From positions 1 through 6,162 of the forward strand of contig JAHDGP010000282.1 in NCBI GenBank assembly GCA_020627525.1: 6,162 nt of DNA, read 5' to 3'. The notes beneath the pieces are model-generated. The model saw nothing but the letters and a program-made list of their open reading frames with translations. It did no database searches and was not told where the DNA came from. Shown here piece by piece: positions 1-5,262 of the stretch. This stretch comes from Bacteroidota bacterium (GTDB lineage: Bacteria > Bacteroidota > Bacteroidia > Chitinophagales > UBA2359). Position 1 is the first letter of the stretch. Each line of letters begins with the position of its first letter. Made by a program: the position numbers and the translations under genes.

Positions 1-119
1 ATAAACTAGTATTGTTTAGGTGTAAAATACTAATTGTAAGCAGTAAAAGTATTATATTATTAAATATATTTTTTTTCATTATTTTAAATAATTTAGGTTA
101 GCTGTTACGAAAAATGAAG

Positions 120-139
120 CTTATCAAAAAGTTGATAAG
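120..139 (-). terminator. Hairpin, probable terminator of the 178-750 gene
   Basis: CTTATCAA (120-127) and TTGATAAG (132-139) form a perfect 8-bp stem around a 4-base loop. The hairpin lies about 40 bases past the stop codon of the minus-strand gene at 178-750. Read on the minus strand, the stem is followed by GCTTCATTTTTCG, a short and interrupted T-run, so it may be a weak intrinsic terminator. The rest of 1-177 is AT-rich and holds no gene I can support. A weaker 7-bp AT-only stem (7-13 with 26-32) is also present. Confidence 0.45.
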
Positions 140-177
140 ACCTTATTCCGTTTAGCTAGAGTTTTATGATAGTTGAA

Positions 178-750
178 CTACTTGTTTAAATCAACACCAG
201 TTGATATAAGTTTGGCTTTGAGTACTTTGTTGGCAAGAATTTTTTCTTGAGTAGCAGGCTTAGCTTGTTGGTAAACATCTAATAATTCGTGTGCCGAATA
301 ATCTTCAATAGGTTTAATTTTTCCATTGAAATCTGCTCCTTCTTTAACTGAGTGCGAAGAAACTGCTTCACTTGTTCGTGGTTTGTAATCAATAATAGTA
401 TAATCTACAGTTGGTTCGTGTAAATCAATAGTGACATTTGGTGTAAATTGAGGGGAAACATCCTTGCGAGAATCATTACAAGGTTGGCTGTCTTTAGAGG
501 TAATACTTTGTTTTTTATTTTCTGTATTTGGCGAATTTGTATCGTTCGCTTTTTCAAGATAAACAGATGGTTTTTTAGAAACGATACTTTTTTTAAGCTT
601 TTCCGTGGCTAGATTGTCATTGGAATCAAGCTTTTTACTCATTTTGGAGGATATGTTCTTACTAGTAGTAACAGCAGAATTCTGGGCTGAAATTCCAATT
701 GCCATTAGCGCTAGAACTAATGGAACCAAAAAGTTTTTTTTCTTTATCAT
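178..750 (-). CDS. Small secreted protein of unknown function (190 aa)
   Basis: I do not recognise this protein. It starts with a clear signal peptide: lysines at residues 3-5, a hydrophobic core at about 7-20, and a probable signal peptidase I cut after Ala22 (ISA/Q), a common Bacteroidota pattern. The only cysteine, Cys91, is not at the cut site, so it is not a lipoprotein. Residues 23-100 are low-complexity and rich in Ser, Lys, Thr and Asn, and probably disordered. Residues 101-190 look more ordered: a beta-like stretch with TIDL and YTIIDY (about 107-122), then a helix-like segment (about 150-183). There is no T9SS sorting domain, so it probably stays in the periplasm or reaches the outer membrane another way. 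The ATG at 750 has an A-rich, SD-free leader and a promoter candidate at 782-812. The gene stands alone. Function unknown; coding status fairly sure because of the signal peptide and promoter placement. Confidence 0.8.
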   Translation of the reverse strand: MIKKKNFLVPLVLALMAIGISAQNSAVTTSKNISSKMSKKLDSNDNLATEKLKKSIVSKKPSVYLEKANDTNSPNTENKKQSITSKDSQPCNDSRKDVSPQFTPNVTIDLHEPTVDYTIIDYKPRTSEAVSSHSVKEGADFNGKIKPIEDYSAHELLDVYQQAKPATQEKILANKVLKAKLISTGVDLNK

Positions 751-781
751 ATCATTTGATTTTAGTGTTTGTGTTCATTTA

Positions 782-812
782 CATAAGTATACTATTATAA
801 TTTTTTCACAAA
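782..812 (-). promoter_or_regulatory. Bacteroidota-type promoter candidate for the 178-750 gene
   Basis: On the minus strand, TTTG (809-812) is followed by a 19-bp spacer and TACTTATG (782-789). This matches the Bacteroidota consensus TTTG-N19-TAnnTTTG with one mismatch. It would start transcription near 775 and give a leader of about 25 bases before the ATG at 750. In DNA this AT-rich, one-mismatch hits should occur several times per window by chance, so the support comes from its position just upstream of a gene. Confidence 0.5.
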
Positions 813-932
813 ATTGATATTCCATTTTTGTGTAAAAATGTATTTAAGTATTAAGTCAATTGAATAACAAAAGTTATTCAAGTAGGTAAAGCATAACTTT
901 GCCTAACAGCAGATGCTATTTCCTAATTAGTT

Positions 933-1112
933 TTAAGTTGAAAATGCTTGGCTTACAATCTTAACAATAAAATAACTATAAATTAATACGATAAATGTAA
1001 TAAAATAAATTTGTTTTTGTATTATATATGATAATTCAATGTTGTCTTTAAAAATACGATTTTTGAAAAAAAAATATATGTAAGGAAGTTTGAAAAGTAA
1101 AATAATTGTCAT
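933..1112 (-). CDS. Doubtful 59-aa open frame, possibly a small membrane peptide
   Basis: An ATG at 1112 opens a 59-codon frame ending in TAA at 933-935. The product is rich in Ile, Phe, Tyr and Lys, and residues about 34-53 (IYFITFIVLIYSYFIVKIVS) could span a membrane. Such a composition is also what random AT-rich DNA yields. The promoter-like sequence at 1110-1139 overlaps the ATG, so a transcript from it would lack this start. There is no recognisable domain. I list it only because it is the longest frame in this gap; it is more likely not a gene. Confidence 0.12.
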   Translation of the reverse strand: MTIILLFKLPYIYFFFKNRIFKDNIELSYIIQKQIYFITFIVLIYSYFIVKIVSQAFST

Positions 1113-1139
1113 ATGTAATATTAATTATTAAATTTCAAA
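1110..1139 (-). promoter_or_regulatory. Orphan promoter-like sequence
   Basis: On the minus strand, TTTG (1136-1139), an 18-bp spacer and TACATATG (1110-1117) match the Bacteroidota consensus with one mismatch. Transcription would start near 1103, inside the gene-poor gap and with no convincing gene directly downstream. It could drive a small RNA or be a chance match in AT-rich DNA. Confidence 0.2.
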
Positions 1140-1223
1140 TTTAAAAAATGTTGATGATCAGATATTTGAGTTTGAGTTGTATTGTGAATGCTGTAAAGAC
1201 ATTTTTTTGAATATTGTGTTAAG

Positions 1224-1246
1224 ACTCAGACAAAATCAATCGAGTA
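1224..1246. repeat. 23-bp direct repeat, copy 1
   Basis: This copy matches 1887-1909 at 20 of 23 positions in the same orientation. The shared core is CAATCGAGTA, preceded by CAAAA and, just upstream, TTAAG. The two copies flank the zinc-ribbon gene, about 660 bp apart. They may be remnants of a dispersed repeat or of an older duplication; the sequence beyond the core has diverged. Confidence 0.45.
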
Positions 1247-1493
1247 TTTAGATTTTTTACTCCTCGTAATTCAAAAAAAGCCTATTCTGATATTTTACCC
1301 GAGTACTTAATCACAAAAGAGAGTTTATTAATTTGCCCCAATCGCCCTAATTGGAATGTTTTGAGAAGTCTAATCTATTGAAAGTAATAATGATTCGATT
1401 TATAAGAGAAAAACCAAAAGGTAATATTAAAAAAGATAGTTAGCCGATATTGCTTAATTCATTTAAATGAAATGAAAAAGATTGATTTGTTTT

Positions 1494-1709
1494 TCAATAA
1501 ATAAAAAGATAGTAGAGTATCATAAATCCAATTGTAAAATAAAGGAACTGTTTTAATGCATCTAATTCAGCTAATTTATTTTTTTCTTTCTTTTCCTTCG
1601 CCTTTTTAATTTCAGCTAATGTGTGCTGTATAGGACAGCCACATTCAGGACAAGTATGTGCCTTGTCCGAAATATTCTTTGAACAGTCAATACAATTGAT
1701 TAAAGCCAT
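1494..1709 (-). CDS. Small zinc-ribbon protein with C-terminal membrane segment
   Basis: The 71-residue product starts with a treble-clef/zinc-ribbon motif: Cys6-x2-Cys9, ten residues, Cys20-x2-Cys23, with an extra Cys25 and Pro26. The MALINCxxC...CPxCGCP form is typical of small bacterial zinc-ribbon proteins. A highly charged, probably helical linker follows (about 31-52, rich in Lys, Glu and Ala), then a hydrophobic segment at about 54-71 that runs to the last residue. I infer a tail-anchored inner-membrane protein with the metal site in the cytoplasm. Members of this broad class have no single defined role, so no function is assigned. The ATG at 1709 puts the first Cys pair near the N-terminus as expected, and a promoter candidate lies upstream at 1758-1789. 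No neighbouring gene suggests a partner. Confidence 0.8.
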   Translation of the reverse strand: MALINCIDCSKNISDKAHTCPECGCPIQHTLAEIKKAKEKKEKNKLAELDALKQFLYFTIGFMILYYLFIY

Positions 1710-1757
1710 AGCTGGGTAATTGAAATTGTTTTAATCAAGTTTTTAATCGAGACATTA

Positions 1758-1789
1758 TAAATGTAAGCAGTTTTTTGAATAAAATCAAT
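1758..1789 (-). promoter_or_regulatory. Promoter candidate for the zinc-ribbon gene
   Basis: On the minus strand, ATTG (1786-1789) is followed by 20 bp and TACATTTA (1758-1765), which fits TAnnTTTG except at the last base. Transcription would start near 1751, giving a leader of about 40 bases. The -33 part is weak (ATTG, not TTTG). Confidence 0.35.
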
Positions 1790-1886
1790 AATTTATATGT
1801 GTAAATATATGAATTATAGGTGGTTTGTTTTAAGTGAAATTGATTTTTGGTGTATTCCCAGTAAACATTTCACTAATTAATTAAGT

Positions 1887-1909
1887 ACTTAGGCAAAAGC
1901 AATCGAGTA
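1887..1909. repeat. 23-bp direct repeat, copy 2
   Basis: Second copy of the repeat at 1224-1246, with 20 of 23 positions identical, including the 10-base core CAATCGAGTA and a TTAAG just upstream. It lies about 100 bp beyond the zinc-ribbon promoter candidate, so the two copies bracket that gene. Confidence 0.45.
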
Positions 1910-2028
1910 ATCAAATTGAATATTAGAGTTACATTTTAGTATTTTGAATCGGACTGCCGATACAGTAGGAAATAATAAAAGATGATTTTAGATACTTGAT
2001 AACTGAATATCGTAGTATTTAAGGAAAA

Positions 2029-2445
2029 TTAAATGCGCATCACTGTTACGATATAGAGGGCTGATTTTAAATTTTTAGTAAAACGCATTGTATCCAATTG
2101 TAACTTATCAAGACAGATTTTCATTATTTGGATAACGGGACCAATAAGTGCTAAAATGATTTTGACCATTTTGCCTTATTTGCGAAAAGGCGAACTTGTT
2201 TTTCACCCTAAAGCACTGAATTCATTTTTGTGGTTTTGTAAACATCTGTCAATAGGAATAGCCAAAAATAACTCAGCATCGGCTGCCGTTCCACTTTGAT
2301 CGAACCGTCGAATCGAATATCTTTTTACTTTATTCTGCTATTCTGCTGATGTGTCGGACCAGTTATTTTTATTCACCGTAGACCCAGCTTCATAAAAATG
2401 TTCCGGCGGGGAACGCTTCGCATTTATTGAATTTATATGCCTGTG
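2029..2445 (-). pseudogene. Possible decayed coding region in a GC-richer island
   Basis: The part at 2281-2460 is about 40% G+C by line counts (25, 24 and 23 of 60), against 11 of 60 in the next line. On the minus strand, one frame runs from about 2445 to a TAA at 2029-2031 with only three internal stops (TAG 2338-2340, TGA 2203-2205, TAA 2176-2178) over roughly 140 codons, where about nine would be expected. The last piece (2029-2169) is a 46-codon ATG frame beginning MVKIILALIGPV. I recognise no family. Other frames here also have open runs of 37 codons, so chance or a non-coding repeat element remains quite possible. Confidence 0.22.
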
Positions 2446-2686
2446 TTAAATAAGCATTTTATCAAAAAATCAATATTACATAAAAAATAGAATGACATAA
2501 TTTGAGGATAAAATAAGAACAAATAAATATTTTAATGTTTTGAATTTCAAATGATTAAAGATAAAAAACTATTCTATTTAACCAAAAACATAGCCGACAG
2601 TTTGAAGAAATTGTGATTTTTTAAACTTTCCAATCACGTTAGCTTTGATTTGATTTTAGTGCTCAAATGAGAATGAATCAACGTAG
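2446..2686. other. AT-rich spacer, nothing recognised
   Basis: This stretch lies between the GC-richer island and the inverted-repeat element. It is strongly AT-rich with frequent stops in all frames. The only structure seen is a 6-bp GTGATT/AATCAC hairpin with a 13-base loop near 2613-2637, too weak to name. Confidence 0.5.
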
Positions 2687-3004
2687 AATTTATAAAAATT
2701 TACCACACAACTAGACATTTTGGAGCAACAAACAACATATAAAAAATATTTTATCTATTAGCTGCAGCGGAGCTTAACCTTTGTAGAATAAGCAACCATT
2801 AAGATTAAGATTAAGATTCAAGCTCTAGCGGAGCGACACCTTTTATCTAAACAGGCTTTGGACAAAGTTGTCATCATTGGCGGGGTTTATATTTTGCCAA
2901 AATCTCACATTGCAACAAAAGTTGAGCTGCTCTGGAGCTTTTGGATACATTGTTTTCTTGTCACTGATTTTTTTAAAATGTCTAGTTGTGTGAAAATTTA
3001 TAAA
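2687..3004. mobile_element. MITE-like inverted-repeat element (non-autonomous)
   Basis: An 18-bp perfect inverted repeat, CACACAACTAGACATTTT, sits at 2704-2721 and, reversed, at 2975-2992. Similarity continues inward: 2755-2789 and the reverse complement of 2915-2950 both carry an AGCT-CAG-G-AGC module followed by CTTTTG/CTTTGT. A third copy of the module lies at 2820-2843. Just outside the inverted repeats, AATTTATAAA occurs in the same orientation at 2687-2696 and 2995-3004. It could be a target-site duplication, but it is AT-only and its 8-base core is itself a palindrome. No transposase is encoded, so if mobile, it would depend on one elsewhere. Other possibilities are a REP/ERIC-like intergenic repeat or a structured RNA. 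A 65-codon frame (2858-3055) crosses the element but begins at TTG, and I do not count it as a gene. Confidence 0.55.
2798..2818. repeat. ATTAAG hexamer tandem repeat
   Basis: Three full copies and a half copy of ATTAAG lie head to tail inside the inverted-repeat element, between its first and second AGCT...AGC modules. Such short repeats can vary in copy number by slippage. Confidence 0.8.
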
Positions 3005-3016
3005 CGATTACATATA
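2985..3016 (+). promoter_or_regulatory. Weak promoter candidate for the metallopeptidase gene
   Basis: GTTG (2985-2988), a 20-bp spacer and TACATATA (3009-3016) resemble the Bacteroidota promoter pattern with two mismatches in the -7 part. The -33 part lies in the right end of the inverted-repeat element. Transcription would start near 3023, about 50 bases before the ATG. This is the best match I found upstream of the gene, but it is weak. Confidence 0.2.
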
Positions 3017-3030
3017 TGTCCCAATAAGAG

Positions 3031-3044
3031 TTATTGCGCAATAA
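3031..3044. promoter_or_regulatory. 14-bp perfect palindrome upstream of the metallopeptidase
   Basis: TTATTGCGCAATAA is its own reverse complement and ends 28 bases before the ATG at 3073. Its centre, TTGCGCAA, is GC-rich within AT-rich DNA, as is typical of binding sites for dimeric regulators. If the weak promoter at 2985-3016 is real, the palindrome would lie in the early transcribed leader. No regulator is encoded nearby, so its role as an operator is a guess. Confidence 0.3.
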
Positions 3045-3072
3045 TAATTTCTTAATCAATTAAATAAAAATT

Positions 3073-5148
3073 ATGAACAAGCATTTAAAAACTATTAATC
3101 CAATGAAATATCTATTAAAATCCATTTATTTATTAATGGGAATTATTTGTATCAATACCCTCCAAACATTTGCTCAGAATGACTTTTGTGCTATCGACGG
3201 AAATCATGCTAATAGAATGGTATCAGATAAAGAATATCAAAAAAAATACAATTATATGGAACAAAGGGTTTTGAAACGAATGAATGAATATTACAAAGAC
3301 CCTTATAAATCAAGTAACACATTTACAATACCTGTTGTTGTTCACATCGTACACCATCCGTCTGACCCTGTTGGAACAGGCAGTAATATTTCTGATCAAG
3401 ATGTAATAGACGGTATTCAGAGTTTAAATGACAATTTTGCCAATACCAATGGCGGAGGAGTTGATATTGGAATTGATTTTTGTTTGGCTACTTCAGATCC
3501 AAATGGAAATCCTACAAACGGAATAACACGTTTCCCATCAGCAGAATATTCAGACTTGTGTAAGTCATTCGACAGCAATAGTATGAAATCAGAATGGAAT
3601 TGGGATTCAAATTCCTTTATGAATGTTTGGGTTGTAAATCAAATCTACCAAGTTGAGGATGGCGTATGTGATGATACAGGTGTTGCAGGATATGCTAATT
3701 ACCCTAGTTCACATGGTCAGTATTATGATGGTATTGTACTTAAGAGAGCCTATTTAGACTCTAGTGTTTTTCCTCATGAAGCAGGTCATTACCTAAATCT
3801 GAGGCATACATTTAGTGGAGGCTGTACAAACAATAATTGTCTTACGGATGGTGATAAGGTTTGTGATACTCCACCTGACAACAAAAGATTTGAAGGATGC
3901 AATAACCCATATAATTCTTGCACTACTGATGTTAATCCATTAGACCCAAATAATCCATTTACCACAGATCAAAATGATTTACACGACAACTTCATGGATT
4001 ATAATTACTTTTCTTGTATGGTTAAATTTACTGAAGGTCAGAAAGTAAGAATGGTTGATGCATTGACAAATGAAAGAGCGTCTTTATTGCTAAACGGTTG
4101 TGGCGCTCTGCCAGATTTGTTTATCACTAATGAGTATGTCTCTAATACAAATCCTGATGTTGGACAGACAATTACTATGAGTTGCAGACAAAATGTATCA
4201 GGAGCAATTGTTCCTATTATAACACCTTATCCAAGAGTGGGTTATTATTTATCAGACAATACTTTACTTGATTATACAGACACCTATTTGGGTTATAGTC
4301 ATTCATCAATTGGCGCAAATGATCCGTGGGACCCTGTATCAAAGAATGTAACTGTTCAAAGCAGTTGGGGAACAGGAACAAAGTATATTTGCTTTAGAGC
4401 AGATTACAATGAGGTTCATGCAGAATCTATTGAAAATAATAATTACGAATGTGTGCAGATTAACATCAATAGCAATAATACTGCCGATCCAGATTTGTTT
4501 ATTACAAATGAAGCAGTAGCTAACACCAATCTTTGTTGGGGTGGAGTTATTAATATGAGTTGCAGACAAAATGTAACAGGAGCAACTGCCCCTTTGTTAA
4601 CACCCTATCCAAGAGTGGGGTATTACATATCAGATAATAACGTGCTTGATTATACAGATACTTTTTTGGGTTCTAGTTATTCATCAATTGGAGCAAATGA
4701 TCCATGGGACCCTGTAGCAAAAAATTTAACTGTCCAAAGCAGTTGGGGAACAGGAACTAAATACATATTTTTTAGAGCAGATTACAATGAAGTGCATGAT
4801 GAAATTATTGAAAACAACAATCACGAATATGTTCAAGTTTATATAGCAGCATGTAAAACTGATAATGAAGGTACAGCTATTGAAAATATTTCACTTGCTC
4901 AAAAAGACTTTAATCTTTTCCCAAATCCAGCAAACGAATTCGTTAACATCAGTTTAGAGGACATTGATAAACTTTCCACAATTAAACTATATGATTCTAC
5001 TGGAAAGGAAATTAAAACGGAATACCAATTCAAAGGCAGTCAATCACTAACTTTAAACACATCAGAATTGACTTCTGGCTATTACTTGGTAGAGGTAGTT
5101 TATGAGAATGGTCAGTCTAGTTCGAAAAAGCTATTTGTGCAACGATAG
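3073..5148 (+). CDS. Secreted M43-family metallopeptidase with two CARDB-like repeats and a T9SS sorting domain
   Basis: The 691-residue protein begins with a signal peptide (hydrophobic about 13-33, probable cut after Ala34). A second ATG at 3103 (Met11) would also leave an intact signal peptide, so the start is open between the two. The catalytic region spans about 84-345. It opens with IPVVVHIV and ISDQDV..LNDNF, typical of M43 (pappalysin/cytophagalysin) peptidases. The zinc site is HEAGHYLNLRH: His235, His239 and His245 bind zinc, and Glu236 is the catalytic base. The Met-turn is NFMDY (Met308). The position usually Gly in HExxHxxGxxH is Asn242. Two CARDB-like beta-sandwich repeats follow (347-463 and 473-589). 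A type A T9SS C-terminal domain closes the protein (about 612-690: FNLFPNPA, LYDSTGKEI, LNTSELTSGYYLVEV, KKLFVQ). I infer Sec export, T9SS passage through the outer membrane, removal of the C-terminal domain, and release or surface attachment. The substrate is unknown. The gene is complete and monocistronic. Confidence 0.95.
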   Translation: MNKHLKTINPMKYLLKSIYLLMGIICINTLQTFAQNDFCAIDGNHANRMVSDKEYQKKYNYMEQRVLKRMNEYYKDPYKSSNTFTIPVVVHIVHHPSDPVGTGSNISDQDVIDGIQSLNDNFANTNGGGVDIGIDFCLATSDPNGNPTNGITRFPSAEYSDLCKSFDSNSMKSEWNWDSNSFMNVWVVNQIYQVEDGVCDDTGVAGYANYPSSHGQYYDGIVLKRAYLDSSVFPHEAGHYLNLRHTFSGGCTNNNCLTDGDKVCDTPPDNKRFEGCNNPYNSCTTDVNPLDPNNPFTTDQNDLHDNFMDYNYFSCMVKFTEGQKVRMVDALTNERASLLLNGCGALPDLFITNEYVSNTNPDVGQTITMSCRQNVSGAIVPIITPYPRVGYYLSDNTLLDYTDTYLGYSHSSIGANDPWDPVSKNVTVQSSWGTGTKYICFRADYNEVHAESIENNNYECVQININSNNTADPDLFITNEAVANTNLCWGGVINMSCRQNVTGATAPLLTPYPRVGYYISDNNVLDYTDTFLGSSYSSIGANDPWDPVAKNLTVQSSWGTGTKYIFFRADYNEVHDEIIENNNHEYVQVYIAACKTDNEGTAIENISLAQKDFNLFPNPANEFVNISLEDIDKLSTIKLYDSTGKEIKTEYQFKGSQSLTLNTSELTSGYYLVEVVYENGQSSSKKLFVQR
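4111..4839 (+). repeat. In-gene tandem duplication of a CARDB-like domain
   Basis: Units 4111-4461 and 4489-4839 encode residues 347-463 and 473-589, offset by exactly 378 bases with no gap. They are identical at 90 of 117 residues (77%). Identical DNA runs include 4177-4197 with 4555-4575 and 4357-4379 with 4735-4757. Both units carry the CARDB-like signs PDL, VGYY.SDN, DYTDT.LG and ENNN. The first 20 or so residues differ most. The similarity points to a fairly recent duplication in a domain that may bind substrate or act as a spacer. Confidence 0.93.
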
Positions 5149-5163
5149 GTATTAACGTTTTCA

Positions 5164-5185
5164 TTTAGGGATTCCTAAACTTTTT
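5164..5185 (+). terminator. Weak hairpin ahead of the main terminator
   Basis: TTTAGG (5164-5169) and CCTAAA (5174-5179) form a 6-bp stem with a GATT loop, followed by CTTTTT. It lies 16 bases past the metallopeptidase stop, just before the stronger hairpin at 5188-5219, and may be an auxiliary terminator. Confidence 0.35.
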
Positions 5186-5187
5186 CA

Positions 5188-5227
5188 ACTCCTCATTTGC
5201 CATTAGGTAAGTGAGGAGTATTTTTTT
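5188..5227 (+). terminator. Strong intrinsic terminator of the metallopeptidase gene
   Basis: ACTCCTCATTTGCC (5188-5201) pairs along 14 positions with GGTAAGTGAGGAGT (5206-5219), including two G-T pairs, around an ATTA loop. The stem is followed by A and seven Ts (5221-5227). The T-run is only on the plus-strand side; on the minus strand the hairpin is followed by TTGAAAAAG. It therefore serves the metallopeptidase gene and is a poor terminator for the converging acetyltransferase gene. Confidence 0.88.
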
Positions 5228-5262
5228 ATTTGTACATGTATTTTGTTATGGAGAAAATAATT

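Larger units (their letters stand above)
813..1493. other. AT-rich intergenic stretch with no convincing gene
   Basis: This stretch is very AT-rich and I see no tRNA, rRNA or clear gene. It holds a 59-codon minus-strand open frame (933-1112), an orphan promoter-like sequence (1110-1139), one copy of a 23-bp direct repeat (1224-1246), and a 14-bp AT-rich palindrome TTCATTTAAATGAA (1458-1471). The palindrome lies just past the end of the zinc-ribbon gene, but it is not followed by a T-run on the minus strand, so I do not call it a terminator. Confidence 0.6.

Noticed and set aside
605..817. 70-codon plus-strand frame opposite the start of the secreted-protein gene
   Set aside because: It is antisense to the signal-peptide-coding end of the 178-750 gene and its promoter, has Phe/Ile-rich random composition and no domain.
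1458..1471. Perfect palindrome TTCATTTAAATGAA past the zinc-ribbon stop as a terminator
   Set aside because: The stem is weak and AT-only, has no real loop, and is not followed by a T-run on the minus strand.
1948..1961. Small hairpin ATCGG-ACTG-CCGAT in the intergenic DNA
   Set aside because: A 5-bp stem without a T-run or a nearby gene end is too slight to interpret.
2400..2414. GTTCC-GGCGG-GGAAC hairpin in the GC-richer island
   Set aside because: The stem is only 5 bp and no T-run follows, so it is not a terminator; it may be chance in a GC-richer stretch.
2858..3055. 65-codon plus-strand frame between the intergenic repeat and the peptidase gene
   Set aside because: It starts at TTG with no promoter or leader support, and its sequence is mostly the inverted-repeat element, so it is probably a by-product of that repeat.
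4339..4569. 76-codon minus-strand frame within the metallopeptidase gene
   Set aside because: It lies antisense to the duplicated CARDB-like region, which is clearly coding on the plus strand.
5188..5219. The terminator hairpin as a bidirectional terminator also serving the acetyltransferase gene
   Set aside because: Read from the minus strand, the stem is followed by TTGAAAAAG and not a T-run, so only the plus-strand direction is supported.
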